This document shows, piece by piece, positions 1 to 7,845 of a stretch of 64,000 nucleotides of DNA. The notes under the pieces were generated by a model. It was not told where the DNA came from and searched no databases. It worked only from the letters and a program-made list of their open reading frames with translations. Both the position numbers and the translations under genes were made by a program. The number at the start of each line of letters is the position of its first letter. The stretch's first letter is position 1. Source of the stretch: Novosphingobium sp. Fuku2-ISO-50 (GTDB lineage: Bacteria > Pseudomonadota > Alphaproteobacteria > Sphingomonadales > Sphingomonadaceae); assembly GCF_001519055.1 (NCBI RefSeq), contig NZ_KQ954287.1, positions 186,001 to 250,000 of the forward strand, given 5' to 3'.

Positions 1-849
1 CTGTGGGATCGCGCCGGGCGCCCGGCGCCTGTTCACTATGTCGAGCTCGGGCCCGGGCGCGGCACACTGGCGCGCGATGCGCTGGGCGCGGCGCGGCGCT
101 TCGGGCTCACACCAAATGTCCATTTCGTCGAGGCGAGCAGCGCGCTCCGCGCCGTTCAGCGCGGCCATTTCCCCGATGCGACCTGGCATGGCGATTTGTC
201 GAGCCTGCCCGAAGATGCCCCGTTGCTGATCGTCGCCAACGAATTTCTCGACGCGCTGCCGGTGCGCCAGCTCGTGCGCACGGCGCAAGGCTGGCGCGAG
301 CACATGGTCGGGCTCGATGGCGACCGGCTGGTCCCGCTGGCCGGCCCGCGCCCGATGGATGCCGCCGTACCGCCCGGCTTCGCTGATGCCCGCGAAGGCG
401 CCATCATCGAAACCTGCCCCGCCGCCGCCACGGTCATCGATGAAATCGGGCGACGGCTGGCTGTGCAGGGCGGCGGCGCGCTGATCATCGACTATGGCCG
501 GACCGAGCCTGCCACAGGCAGCTCGCTCCAGGCCTTGCGCGCGCATGAAAAGGTCGATCCCTTTGCCTGGCCCGGCGAAGCCGACCTGACCGCGCATGTC
601 GATTTTTCGATTCTTCCCGCCATCGCGCAGGCTGCCGGCGCGCAGTGGATGGGCACGCTCGAACAAGGCGCCTTCCTCACGGCGCTCGGCCTTGGCGCGC
701 GAATGGAGGCCCTGGCCCGCGCCGCACCGGCCCAATCCGGGGCCATCCGCGCCGCCGCGCACCGCCTCGCCGCGCCCGAAGCGATGGGCGCGCTGTTCAA
801 GGTCATGGCGCTCGGCGGGCCGGACTGGCCTGTCGGCGCCGCGTTCTGA
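1..849 (+). CDS. MidA/NDUFAF7-like class I SAM-dependent methyltransferase (5' end cut off by the window)
   Basis: The frame is open from base 1 to the TGA at 847-849, giving 282 visible residues with no start codon, so the gene begins upstream of the window. A SAM-binding motif, ELGPGRGTLARD, sits at visible residues 15-26. The family signature NEFLDALPVRQL is at about residues 80-91. Both are hallmarks of the MidA/NDUFAF7 (DUF185) methyltransferases, whose mitochondrial member methylates an arginine of a complex I subunit. The bacterial substrate is not known from sequence. Family members are usually somewhat longer than this fragment, so roughly the first quarter is missing. Its position just before a bc1 operon fits a respiratory role, but that is inference. 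Confidence 0.85.
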   Translation: MWDRAGRPAPVHYVELGPGRGTLARDALGAARRFGLTPNVHFVEASSALRAVQRGHFPDATWHGDLSSLPEDAPLLIVANEFLDALPVRQLVRTAQGWREHMVGLDGDRLVPLAGPRPMDAAVPPGFADAREGAIIETCPAAATVIDEIGRRLAVQGGGALIIDYGRTEPATGSSLQALRAHEKVDPFAWPGEADLTAHVDFSILPAIAQAAGAQWMGTLEQGAFLTALGLGARMEALARAAPAQSGAIRAAAHRLAAPEAMGALFKVMALGGPDWPVGAAF

Positions 850-1144
850 TCACCCGTTTGCACTTGCCGCGCAACCGGTTGCGATCGGCGCAATAGAGCC
901 ATTCAGCCATGATTAATGGCCCTTTTTGGCCTTGCCAAAATGGCTGTTGGCAAAGCGCCGCATTTGTGGCTATCAGGCCCGAGAATGTCGGGGGGCTGCG
1001 CTACGAGCGCATGTTCGCGCAAACGCGGCAGCAACCTCGCAATAAGGTGGTACATTCCCCGACGGGAATACCCCATCTGGGGAGCGAAAGTAGAAATGCA
1101 ACCGCATGCGCCGTTGTGCGTGTGGCATCAGGCAAGGACTTTCA
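850..1144. other. Intergenic region upstream of the bc1 operon
   Basis: No convincing gene. A weak hairpin (GCCAT at 906-910, ATGGC at 916-920) followed by five Ts at 923-927 could end the methyltransferase transcript. The bc1 promoter should lie in the remaining 200 bases, but I cannot pick a clear -35/-10 pair. Confidence 0.35.
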
Positions 1145-1723
1145 ATGGCTGACCTGCTTAAGGCTGAAGGGGCGATCATCGACCCGACGGATGAGACCGG
1201 AGAAGGCGTCAGGCGACGCGATTTCATCAATATTGCTGCAGTGAGTTTCGCCGGTGTGGGCGGGATTGCTGTTCTTGTTCCCCTGATTTCGCAGATGAGC
1301 GCATCGGCCGATGTTCTGGCCGAAAGCTCGACCGAAATCGACATCTCGGCGATTGCGTCGGGCCAGGCGATCAAGACGGTGTTCCGCAAACAGCCGGTGT
1401 TCGTGCGCAATCTGACGCCGAAGGAAATCGCCGAGGCCGACGCGGTCAATCCTTCCACGCTGCGCGATCCGCAGACGCTGGAAGAGCGGACCAAGAAGGG
1501 CAAGACCAACTGGCTGATCACCATGGGCGTGTGCACCCATCTGGGCTGCGTTCCCCTTGGCGCCGGTCAAGGCGAAGTGAAGGGCGAATTCGGCGGCTAT
1601 TTCTGTCCTTGCCACGGGTCGGTCTACGACACCGCAGCACGCATCCGCAAAGGCCCGGCACCGAAAAATCTCGAAGTGCCCCCTTATGAATTCACTTCCG
1701 ACACTGTCGTGAAGATCGGCTGA
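1145..1723 (+). CDS. petA: Ubiquinol-cytochrome c reductase iron-sulfur (Rieske) subunit
   Basis: This is the Rieske 2Fe-2S subunit of the cytochrome bc1 complex, which passes electrons from ubiquinol to cytochrome c1 at the periplasmic face. The start at 1145 is preceded by AAGGA at 1134-1138 with a six-base gap, and gives 192 residues. An in-frame ATG at 1106 is less likely. Residues 23-27 (RRRDF) followed by a hydrophobic stretch form the uncleaved Tat signal-anchor typical of this subunit. The cluster ligands lie in CTHLGC (130-135) and CPCHGS (154-159), both intact. It is first in the operon, 12 bases before cytochrome b. Confidence 0.97.
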   Translation: MADLLKAEGAIIDPTDETGEGVRRRDFINIAAVSFAGVGGIAVLVPLISQMSASADVLAESSTEIDISAIASGQAIKTVFRKQPVFVRNLTPKEIAEADAVNPSTLRDPQTLEERTKKGKTNWLITMGVCTHLGCVPLGAGQGEVKGEFGGYFCPCHGSVYDTAARIRKGPAPKNLEVPPYEFTSDTVVKIG

Positions 1724-1735
1724 GGATAACTGGCC

Positions 1736-3001
1736 ATGAGCTTTCCCTGGGCTAACCATTACAAGCCGAGCCATCCGTTGATGGTCTGGCTCGACGAAAA
1801 GCTGCCGTTGCCGCGCTTCGTCTACAACGCCATCGGCGCGGGCTATCCCTGCCCCCGCAATCTCAACTATTTCTGGAACTTCGGCGTGCTCGCCGGGTTC
1901 TGCCTGATGCTGCAGATCGTCACCGGGGTCATCCTGGCGATGCATTACGCGGCCAATTCGGGTCTCGCGTTCGACAGCGTCGAACATATCATGCGCGACG
2001 TGAACTGGGGCTGGATGCTGCGTTATGCCCATGCCAACGGCGCTTCGGCGTTCTTTGTAGTGGTCTATATCCACATCTTCCGCGGCTTTTTCTACTCGTC
2101 GTACAAAGCGCCGCGCGAAATGATCTGGCTGCTGGGCGTGGTCATCTTCCTGTTGATGATGGCAACCGCGTTCATGGGCTATGTGCTTCCCTGGGGCCAG
2201 ATGAGCTTCTGGGGCGCCAAAGTCATCACCGGGCTGTTCTCGGCGATCCCGTTCGTCGGCGAACCGCTGCAACAGTGGCTGCTGGGCGGATTTTCGCCTG
2301 ACAACGCCGCGCTCAACCGCTTCTTCTCGCTCCATTTCCTGCTGCCTTTCGTGATCGCTGCAGTCATCATCCTGCACATCTGGGCGCTGCACATTCCGGG
2401 TTCGTCGAACCCCACGGGTGTCGAAGTGAAGTCGGAATCGGACACCGTGCCGTTCCACCCCTATTACACGGCCAAGGACGGCTTCGGACTCGGTGTGTTC
2501 CTGGTGCTCTATTGCGCCGTGCTGTTCTTCTTCCCGAACGCGCTGGGCCACCCGGACAACTATATCCCGGCCAATCCGATGTCGACGCCGGCCCATATCG
2601 TGCCCGAATGGTACTTCTGGCCGTTCTACGCGATCCTGCGCGCATTCACCTCGGACTTCTTGTTCATCCCGGCCAAGCTGATGGGCGTGCTGGCGATGTT
2701 CTCGGCCATTCTGGTGTGGTTCTTCCTGCCCTGGCTGGATACCTCGCCGGTGCGTTCGGGCCATTACCGACCGTTGTTCCGCAAGTTCTTCTGGCTGCTC
2801 TTCATCGATGTGGTCGTGCTCGGGTTCTGCGGGGGTTCGCCGGCGGAAACAAAGTACGTGCTGATCTCGCAGATCGCCGCAACGTACTATTTCCTCCATT
2901 TCCTTGTCATCCTGCCGATCGTCTCGTCGATCGAGAAGCCGCAGCCGCTGCCGTTCTCGATTACCGAAGCCGTGCTCGGCACCGATGAAGCCGCCGCCTG
3001 A
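1736..3001 (+). CDS. petB: Cytochrome b subunit of the bc1 complex
   Basis: This 421-residue polytopic membrane protein carries the two b hemes and both quinone sites of complex III. Hydrophobic helices run the full length, with the family features [12 protein letters not shown] near residues 155-166 and the Qo-site PEWY motif at 290-293. The length is that of a stand-alone alphaproteobacterial cytochrome b, not a b6/subunit IV split or a b-c1 fusion. It lies between the Rieske and cytochrome c1 genes with short gaps, so it is the middle cistron of one transcript. Confidence 0.97.
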   Translation: MSFPWANHYKPSHPLMVWLDEKLPLPRFVYNAIGAGYPCPRNLNYFWNFGVLAGFCLMLQIVTGVILAMHYAANSGLAFDSVEHIMRDVNWGWMLRYAHANGASAFFVVVYIHIFRGFFYSSYKAPREMIWLLGVVIFLLMMATAFMGYVLPWGQMSFWGAKVITGLFSAIPFVGEPLQQWLLGGFSPDNAALNRFFSLHFLLPFVIAAVIILHIWALHIPGSSNPTGVEVKSESDTVPFHPYYTAKDGFGLGVFLVLYCAVLFFFPNALGHPDNYIPANPMSTPAHIVPEWYFWPFYAILRAFTSDFLFIPAKLMGVLAMFSAILVWFFLPWLDTSPVRSGHYRPLFRKFFWLLFIDVVVLGFCGGSPAETKYVLISQIAATYYFLHFLVILPIVSSIEKPQPLPFSITEAVLGTDEAAA

Positions 3002-3031
3002 GCGGACAGGAAAAGAAAGCGAGAAACCGCC

Positions 3032-3847
3032 ATGGTCCGCATCTTTGGCCCACTAGTTGGCCTCTTCTTCGCCGCCGCACTGCTTTGGTCATTTGCGGTT
3101 GGCGCCATCAACATGATCCGCGAGCCGGAACCCATGACTGCGGTCAAGGAGTACCACCTCGCCCCCAAGGAGGACGTGAAGTTCGCGTTCAACGGGGCGT
3201 TCGGTCGCTTTGACAAGCAGCAGCTGCAGCGCGGCTTCCAGATCTACAAGGAAGTGTGCAGCAACTGCCATTCGCTCAAGCAGGTCGCTTTCCGCAATCT
3301 GACCGACCTTGGCTACAGCGAAGCCCAGGTGAAGACGATTGCCAAGGAATGGGCCACCAAGGCCAAGACCTTTGACCCCAAGACGGGCGACACCGGCGAG
3401 CGTCCCAACACGCCTGCCGATCACTTCCCGCCGGTCTATTACGCCGGCTCCGGCTCTCCGCCGGATCTGTCGCTGATCACCAAGGCGCGCCACGAAGGCC
3501 CGAATTATGTCTATTCGCTGCTGACCGGCTATACCGATCAACCGGCGAGCCTGATCAAGAAGTATCCTGACGGCAAAGTTCCGGACGGGCTCTATTACAA
3601 CCCGTACTTCGCCAACCTGAACATCGCGATGCCGGCACCTCTGGCCGACGGGCAGGTGACCTATTCCGACGGAACCAAGGCCACGCTCGACCAGGAAGCG
3701 CAGGACGTTGCCGCATTCCTGACCTGGACTGCCGAGCCCAAGATGGAAAAGCGCAAGCAGACCGGTTGGGCCGTACTCGGCTTCCTGATCGCGGCAACCG
3801 CGCTCGCCTATCTGTCGAAGCGCACGATCTGGGCCGACAAGCACTGA
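3032..3847 (+). CDS. petC: Cytochrome c1 subunit of the bc1 complex
   Basis: This 271-residue protein accepts electrons from the Rieske centre. It has an N-terminal hydrophobic export segment (residues about 5-27), the heme-binding motif CSNCH at 76-80, and a likely axial methionine at residue 200 in NIAMPAPL. A C-terminal membrane anchor (about residues 244-262) is followed by a basic tail, as expected for a protein held to the periplasmic side of the membrane. It ends the bc1 operon, and a strong terminator follows 24 bases after the stop. Confidence 0.96.
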   Translation: MVRIFGPLVGLFFAAALLWSFAVGAINMIREPEPMTAVKEYHLAPKEDVKFAFNGAFGRFDKQQLQRGFQIYKEVCSNCHSLKQVAFRNLTDLGYSEAQVKTIAKEWATKAKTFDPKTGDTGERPNTPADHFPPVYYAGSGSPPDLSLITKARHEGPNYVYSLLTGYTDQPASLIKKYPDGKVPDGLYYNPYFANLNIAMPAPLADGQVTYSDGTKATLDQEAQDVAAFLTWTAEPKMEKRKQTGWAVLGFLIAATALAYLSKRTIWADKH

Positions 3848-3871
3848 TCCTCGGGCTTCAGCTCTGACGAC

Positions 3872-3899
3872 AAAAGGCCACCGGCAACGGTGGCCTTTT
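3872..3899 (+). terminator. Rho-independent terminator of the bc1 operon
   Basis: Perfect 12-bp stem (3872-3883 with 3888-3899) closed by a GCAA tetraloop. The A-rich 5' arm and T-rich 3' arm make it usable from either strand, but the only gene reading into it is petC. Confidence 0.92.
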
Positions 3900-3948
3900 T
3901 CGTGCCGGCCATTCCCCTCCCCGCCCTCCCCCCGCAGCGGACCCCGCC

Positions 3949-4485
3949 ATGACCCCCGACCAGATCAAGACCCTGATTCGCACCGTGCATGATTTTCCCT
4001 CGCCGGGAATCCAGTTCCGCGATGTCACCACGCTGATCAGCCATGGCGAAGGCCTGGCAGCCACTGTCGCGCATCTGGCCGACCGGGCGTCCGCCGCCGG
4101 CGCAGTCATGATCGCCGGAATGGAAGCGCGCGGCTTCATCTTTGGCGCAGCGGCGGCGGCGCGCCTGGGCGTCGGCTTTGTCCCGGTGCGCAAGCCGGGC
4201 AAGCTTCCGGTGCCGACGCTGGGTATCGACTATGCACTCGAATACGGACGCGACCGCCTTGAAATCGACCCCGGCGCCATTCGCCCCGGTGAAAAAGTGG
4301 TGATCATTGACGATCTCATCGCCACCGGCGGCACAGCGCTGGCCGCAACCGAACTCCTGCGCCAGGCCGGAGCCGAAGTGACCCATGCGCTGTTCGTGAT
4401 CGACCTGCCCGAACTCCACGGAGCCGACCGCTTGCGTGGCGCAGGCCTGACCGTCGACGCACTGGTCAGCTTTTCCGGTCATTGA
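3949..4485 (+). CDS. apt: Adenine phosphoribosyltransferase
   Basis: This 178-residue cytoplasmic purine salvage enzyme converts adenine and PRPP to AMP and pyrophosphate. The PRPP-binding loop VVIIDDLIATGGT spans residues 117-129, with the two acidic residues and glycines expected of type I phosphoribosyltransferases. The N-terminal segment with 'HDFPSPGIQFRDVT' and the MEARGFIFG segment are typical of Apt. The length is normal for the family. The gene is monocistronic between the bc1 terminator and the tRNA-Gly gene. Confidence 0.95.
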   Translation: MTPDQIKTLIRTVHDFPSPGIQFRDVTTLISHGEGLAATVAHLADRASAAGAVMIAGMEARGFIFGAAAAARLGVGFVPVRKPGKLPVPTLGIDYALEYGRDRLEIDPGAIRPGEKVVIIDDLIATGGTALAATELLRQAGAEVTHALFVIDLPELHGADRLRGAGLTVDALVSFSGH

Positions 4486-4528
4486 CGAAGACCGGGCAAC
4501 CGTGCCAAGGGACGCAAGCACAGAGCGG

Positions 4529-4602
4529 GCGGGTATAGCTTAGTGGTAAAGCCCTAGCCTTCCAAGCTAGTTATGCGGGTTCGATTCCCGCTACCCGCTC
4601 CA
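4529..4602 (+). tRNA. tRNA-Gly (anticodon TCC)
   Basis: The acceptor stem GCGGGTA (4529-4535) pairs with TACCCGC (4592-4598). The anticodon stem is CTAGC/GCTAG (4554-4558 with 4566-4570), and the loop CTTCCAA places anticodon TCC at 4561-4563, reading GGA. The T arm GCGGG-TTCGATT-CCCGC is intact, the discriminator is T4599, and CCA (4600-4602) is encoded. The integrase gene starts about 200 bases downstream, so the 3' half of this tRNA is the probable integration site of the element that follows. Confidence 0.97.
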
Positions 4603-4715
4603 TTTTCCCGTTCCTGACTGTTCCCCACCGGCTTTACAAACGGTGGAAAATCGCCATATTCCGAGGCTTAACGGCCCTAAGTATTCCCCGCCGTGCCTCC
4701 GTATCCGCGAAATGC

Positions 4716-4739
4716 GGGGGCCTTAATGGGGGCCTAGGC
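4716..4739. repeat. Left-end tandem 12-bp repeats (candidate integrase arm sites)
   Basis: GGGGGCCTTAAT (4716-4727) is followed directly by GGGGGCCTAGGC (4728-4739). A related GGGGGCCTTCG occurs at 4770-4780 and a GGGGGCCCCC palindrome at 4755-4764. The same 12-bp tandem arrangement and orientation recurs at 11527-11550 at the other end of the element, which suggests arm-type binding sites for the integrase or the AlpA-like protein. Confidence 0.65.
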
Positions 4740-4800
4740 CCTAGTCTCCGATGTGGGGGCCCCCAAACAGGGGGCCTTCGATGGCAAAAGGTCCGAGGAA

Positions 4801-6030
4801 ATGGCGCTTTCTGACATGGCAATCCGCAAAGCAAAGCCGCGCGAGAAGGTCTATAAGCTGACAGACAGCCTGGGCCTTTACCTCCAGATCAATCCCGGCG
4901 GCAGCAAACTGTGGCGGTTGAAATATCGCGTGGATGGGAAGGAAAAGAAACTTTCCATCGGTGCCTATCCCGAATTCAGCTTGAGCGAAGCACGCCGGCG
5001 GCGCGATGAGGCCCGCGAACAGCTCGCCACAGGCAAAGATCCTTCTGGGGAGAAGCAAAAGGACAAGTTGCGATCGCGCGCAGAAGGCGAAAACACTTTC
5101 AACGCAATTGCCGCTGAATATTGCGACAAGCGCAAGCGGGATGGCGAAAAGGCATGGGCACCAGCCACAGCCAAACGGTGCGAATATCTCCTTAGTCTGC
5201 TCGCCAGCACAATCGGCAAAATGCCGATCACCGAAATCGAGCCAGCGGACATTCTCGCATCGGTGCGCCGAATCGAAGGGAAAGGTAATCTGGAAAGCGC
5301 CAAGCGCACACTCCAATTGACCAGCCTCGTCCTGCGCTATGCCGTGGCAACGGCCCGGTTGAAGTCTGATCCGACCAGAGATTTGCGCGGTGCCCTCACC
5401 GCGCCCACCGTCACCCACTATGGCGCTATTACCGATGCGACCCGCGTTGGTGAATTGCTGCGGGCGATTGATGGCTATGAAGGCTTGGGAACCGCCAAAC
5501 TGGCAATGCAACTGGCCCCGCATGTGTTCGTCCGTCCCGGTGAACTCCGGCACGCTGAGTGGCCGGAAATTGACCTAGAAGCCGCCCTGTGGACCATTCC
5601 GGCCAGCAAGACCAAGATGCGCAAGCCGCACCTTGTCCCGCTATCACGTCAGGCAGTAGAACTTTTGAGGCAGGCGCAGGCGTTCTCAGGGGCCTTCCGC
5701 TATGTGTTCCCGTCTATGCGCACCACGGCACGCCCCATGAGCGAAAACACGATCAATGCTGGCCTGCGGCGGTTGGGCTACGCCAGCAACGAGATGACCG
5801 CGCACGGCTTTAGGGCAATGGCCAGCACACTTCTGAACGAATCGGGCAAGTGGTCCCCCGATGCGATCGAGCGCGCACTGGCCCACGGTGACTCAGACAA
5901 AGTGCGCGCGGCATATCATCGGGGCGCGCACTGGCAGGAACGGGTGGAAATGGCGCAATGGTGGAGCGACTACCTTGATGCCCTCCGCAAAGGGGCAGAC
6001 ATCATCGCCTTTCCCGGCAAGACAGCTTGA
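4801..6030 (+). CDS. Tyrosine recombinase/integrase, P4-type (DUF4102 N-terminus)
   Basis: This 409-residue site-specific recombinase presumably inserts and excises the element at tRNA-Gly. The start at 4801 was chosen because the protein then begins MALSDMAIRKAKPREKVYKL, the usual opening of the DUF4102 arm-binding domain (residues about 1-85). A GTG at 4753 would add 16 residues and overlap the repeats. A core-binding SAM-like domain follows (about 90-190), then the catalytic domain with R245 in VRPGEL, H335xxR338 in HGFR and the nucleophile Y372 in AYHRG. All key residues are present, so the enzyme looks functional. It reads away from the tRNA into the element. Confidence 0.93.
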   Translation: MALSDMAIRKAKPREKVYKLTDSLGLYLQINPGGSKLWRLKYRVDGKEKKLSIGAYPEFSLSEARRRRDEAREQLATGKDPSGEKQKDKLRSRAEGENTFNAIAAEYCDKRKRDGEKAWAPATAKRCEYLLSLLASTIGKMPITEIEPADILASVRRIEGKGNLESAKRTLQLTSLVLRYAVATARLKSDPTRDLRGALTAPTVTHYGAITDATRVGELLRAIDGYEGLGTAKLAMQLAPHVFVRPGELRHAEWPEIDLEAALWTIPASKTKMRKPHLVPLSRQAVELLRQAQAFSGAFRYVFPSMRTTARPMSENTINAGLRRLGYASNEMTAHGFRAMASTLLNESGKWSPDAIERALAHGDSDKVRAAYHRGAHWQERVEMAQWWSDYLDALRKGADIIAFPGKTA

Positions 6031-6105
6031 GGCGCGCCCGCTTGCGCTTGGCATGCGATATTGTGCTGAGGGGGCGGGCGGCGGCAACGCCGTGCGTTTG
6101 GCGAT

Positions 6106-6930
6106 GTGAATGACGAAGAAATTCGGCGAGCACTGTGCCTGGCCTTATTAGAGCGTACCAATGGCAATGCTGCGATCCCTGCCACGGTTGCAGCCAGAGA
6201 CATCGAAGACAGAACCGCGCTTTTGCGTGAATTGCGCAAGGGGACGATCCGTGCCTTTTCTGTGACGGCCAGCTTCTTCTATTCGCCCATGCGATCAGGG
6301 CAAACTTTTTCGTCTGGCAATGCATTGGCCGCCGAAATCAGGATGGGAAGCGAACTGTTTGATTTCGACCCGTCGGCTCAGGGGCTGGCCATTAGCCGCG
6401 ATTTTTGGCGATCGGGGCGGTTCGAGGATAGTGATCAGTGGATCTCCGAAGGTGAGCAGACCTTGGAAGGCTTGCGTTCAACCACGTTTACCAAGGCGGA
6501 TTGGCGGACGGAAAAAATTGAACTGCTGCGTTTGGTGCAGCCAAACCCCCGCGATGGATTTTGGCAAGCTGTGCACGCTGAACTTTTCGGAATTCGGATT
6601 GCATTGGACGAACTTCGCGCGGCGCTCCCGGCATGCTTACCATTCGCGCGCCTCAGTTGTGAGACTGGTGCGTTCCCAGACCAACAGCCCCACCGCCAAA
6701 GGCACGTTGAACATAAACCCGTGAGGTCGGGGCCGAAAAAAAAGATACCCGCCGATGTGATCGAAGCAGTGGCGCAGGATTTTTCAAATGGAACGGGCGC
6801 TGTGCCATCACCCCGTCAGCTTGGAATTGAAGCCGAGAAGCGAGCTGGCGCGCGTGTGTCAGAACGAAGCTTCGCCCGTTATGGCAAAATCATCGCCGCG
6901 CGTATCGAGGAACTGCGCCAAGCACGGTAA
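6106..6930 (+). CDS. Hypothetical protein of the integrative element
   Basis: This 274-residue protein starts at GTG 6106, because the ATG at 6104 runs straight into a stop. I do not recognise the N-terminal two thirds, which is mixed alpha/beta in character without a signal peptide or membrane segment. The C-terminal part (about residues 205-274) starts with the basic run GPKKKIPADV and then has a pattern resembling a helix-turn-helix (PRQLGIEAEKRAG ... SERSFARYGKI). A DNA-binding or regulatory role is therefore possible but unproven. It lies 75 bases after the integrase gene on the same strand, which suggests co-transcription. Confidence 0.6.
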   Translation: MNDEEIRRALCLALLERTNGNAAIPATVAARDIEDRTALLRELRKGTIRAFSVTASFFYSPMRSGQTFSSGNALAAEIRMGSELFDFDPSAQGLAISRDFWRSGRFEDSDQWISEGEQTLEGLRSTTFTKADWRTEKIELLRLVQPNPRDGFWQAVHAELFGIRIALDELRAALPACLPFARLSCETGAFPDQQPHRQRHVEHKPVRSGPKKKIPADVIEAVAQDFSNGTGAVPSPRQLGIEAEKRAGARVSERSFARYGKIIAARIEELRQAR

Positions 6931-7065
6931 TCCGCCAATGCCATATGCCATAACTCGTTTGGCAGTTGTGTCACATTGTTGGGGCGCATGTTTCTGAGGC
7001 TCCCTGTCAATGCCGGAGCGTTCGCTGCGGTCGCAGCGCCGACGCAATCGGGCAGGGAACAGCAA

Positions 7066-7257
7066 ATGGACATTCCAGAACTCATGTCGGTGGCGGGCTT
7101 TTGCGCCCGCTACTGCATCGGGCGAACCAGCTTTTATCGAGAGGTAGCGGCTGGCCGCCTTCGCATCCGTAAATTCGGCACCGCCACGCGTGTCGCGCGA
7201 GTTGACGCTGAAACCTGGGCGGACAGCTTGCCGATCCGTGAAGGAGACACGGCATGA
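7066..7257 (+). CDS. Small AlpA/excisionase-like helix-turn-helix protein
   Basis: The protein has 63 residues from ATG 7066, with an upstream CAGGGA at suitable distance. A longer frame opens at 6976, but its extra residues look non-coding. MSVAGFCARYCIGRTSFYREVAAGRL is the winged-helix pattern of AlpA/MerR-like excisionase proteins, in which a short HTH recognises DNA and residues near RKFGTATRV act as the wing. In P4-like elements such proteins activate integrase or direct excision, and that role is inferred here from family and position. Its stop overlaps the start of the next ORF (ATGA), and it opens the replication operon. Confidence 0.75.
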   Translation: MDIPELMSVAGFCARYCIGRTSFYREVAAGRLRIRKFGTATRVARVDAETWADSLPIREGDTA

Positions 7258-7430
7258 ACATCCCCAATTTGGAATGCTCCCTAGCCGCGCCAACGGCTAG
7301 GGAGCGGTGCATCGCAGTGCTGTCGTATGCAGGCGCACTTTACCGCCAGCTCCGCCCCAGAGGCAAGAAAATCCAGCAACATCACCGCCAGACAATCGCC
7401 TCGCAAAACGGGGGGCTTCATCATGCGTAA
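7254..7430 (+). CDS. 58-residue overlapping ORF in the element's replication operon
   Basis: The ATG at 7254 overlaps the TGA of the AlpA-like gene by four bases. The frame runs 58 codons to TAA 7428-7430, overlapping the next gene's ATG (7423) by eight bases. The protein is MNIPNLECSLAAPTARERCI..., strongly basic in its second half (RQLRPRGKKIQQHHRQ), with no domain I recognise. The main evidence that it is real is its exact fit between two overlapping neighbours, a pattern typical of translationally coupled phage genes. It could encode a small basic DNA-binding protein, or its translation may only serve to carry ribosomes to the next start. Confidence 0.5.
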   Translation: MNIPNLECSLAAPTARERCIAVLSYAGALYRQLRPRGKKIQQHHRQTIASQNGGLHHA

Positions 7431-7845
7431 GAGCCAGACTGCACTCTCGTTCATGGATTACGTCAGTTCGCCCGATGGCAAATTCGTTTGGATTGCCCGT
7501 CGCCATCAGCCAGACCGGATAGTGTACAAAGAAGCCAGAAAGCTGCTGCAACAGGGCATCACGCTCGCCTTGCTAGTCCGAGGGGAGGTTTTGCTACTTG
7601 CTCCCGATCGGACTGCGGGGGAGCCATTGCCGATCCGCATGTTGCGCGAAGCGGGCGCGCCGATCGAACTGCGCTTCTATTCAGCCTTCCGGGAGCGTGA
7701 CGAAGGCGTGTGTATGGCGCTTTGGGCATTTGGCCTGAAACCATCGGCTCGCAGCAACGTCGCGAAACAACTCTTCGCCGCAATGCAGGCCATGCCAGCC
7801 GGGCAGCGCTTCGCCACCTTTTTCCAGCGGGAGGCGCGGCCATGA
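7423..7845 (+). CDS. Hypothetical protein (140 aa) upstream of the primase
   Basis: I chose the start at 7423 (MRKSQTALSFMDYVSS), within the end of the preceding small ORF. A longer frame opens at 7327 but would overlap that ORF far more. No transmembrane segment or signal peptide is visible. The content is mixed, with a clear beta-rich middle (LALLVRGEVLLLAPDR). I do not recognise the family. The gene ends in an ATGA overlap with the primase gene, so its product is probably made together with the replication protein, and an accessory replication or copy-control role is a reasonable guess without direct support. Confidence 0.6.
   Translation: MRKSQTALSFMDYVSSPDGKFVWIARRHQPDRIVYKEARKLLQQGITLALLVRGEVLLLAPDRTAGEPLPIRMLREAGAPIELRFYSAFRERDEGVCMALWAFGLKPSARSNVAKQLFAAMQAMPAGQRFATFFQREARP

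Noticed and set aside
1056..1069. TTCCCCGACGGGAA near-palindrome upstream of the Rieske gene
   Set aside because: Only a 5-bp stem with a four-base loop in GC-rich sequence, expected by chance, and no known regulator motif.
1142..2899. 585-residue minus-strand frame over the Rieske and cytochrome b genes
   Set aside because: It is a shadow of two certain genes in high-GC sequence, rich in Arg, His and Asp, without any domain.
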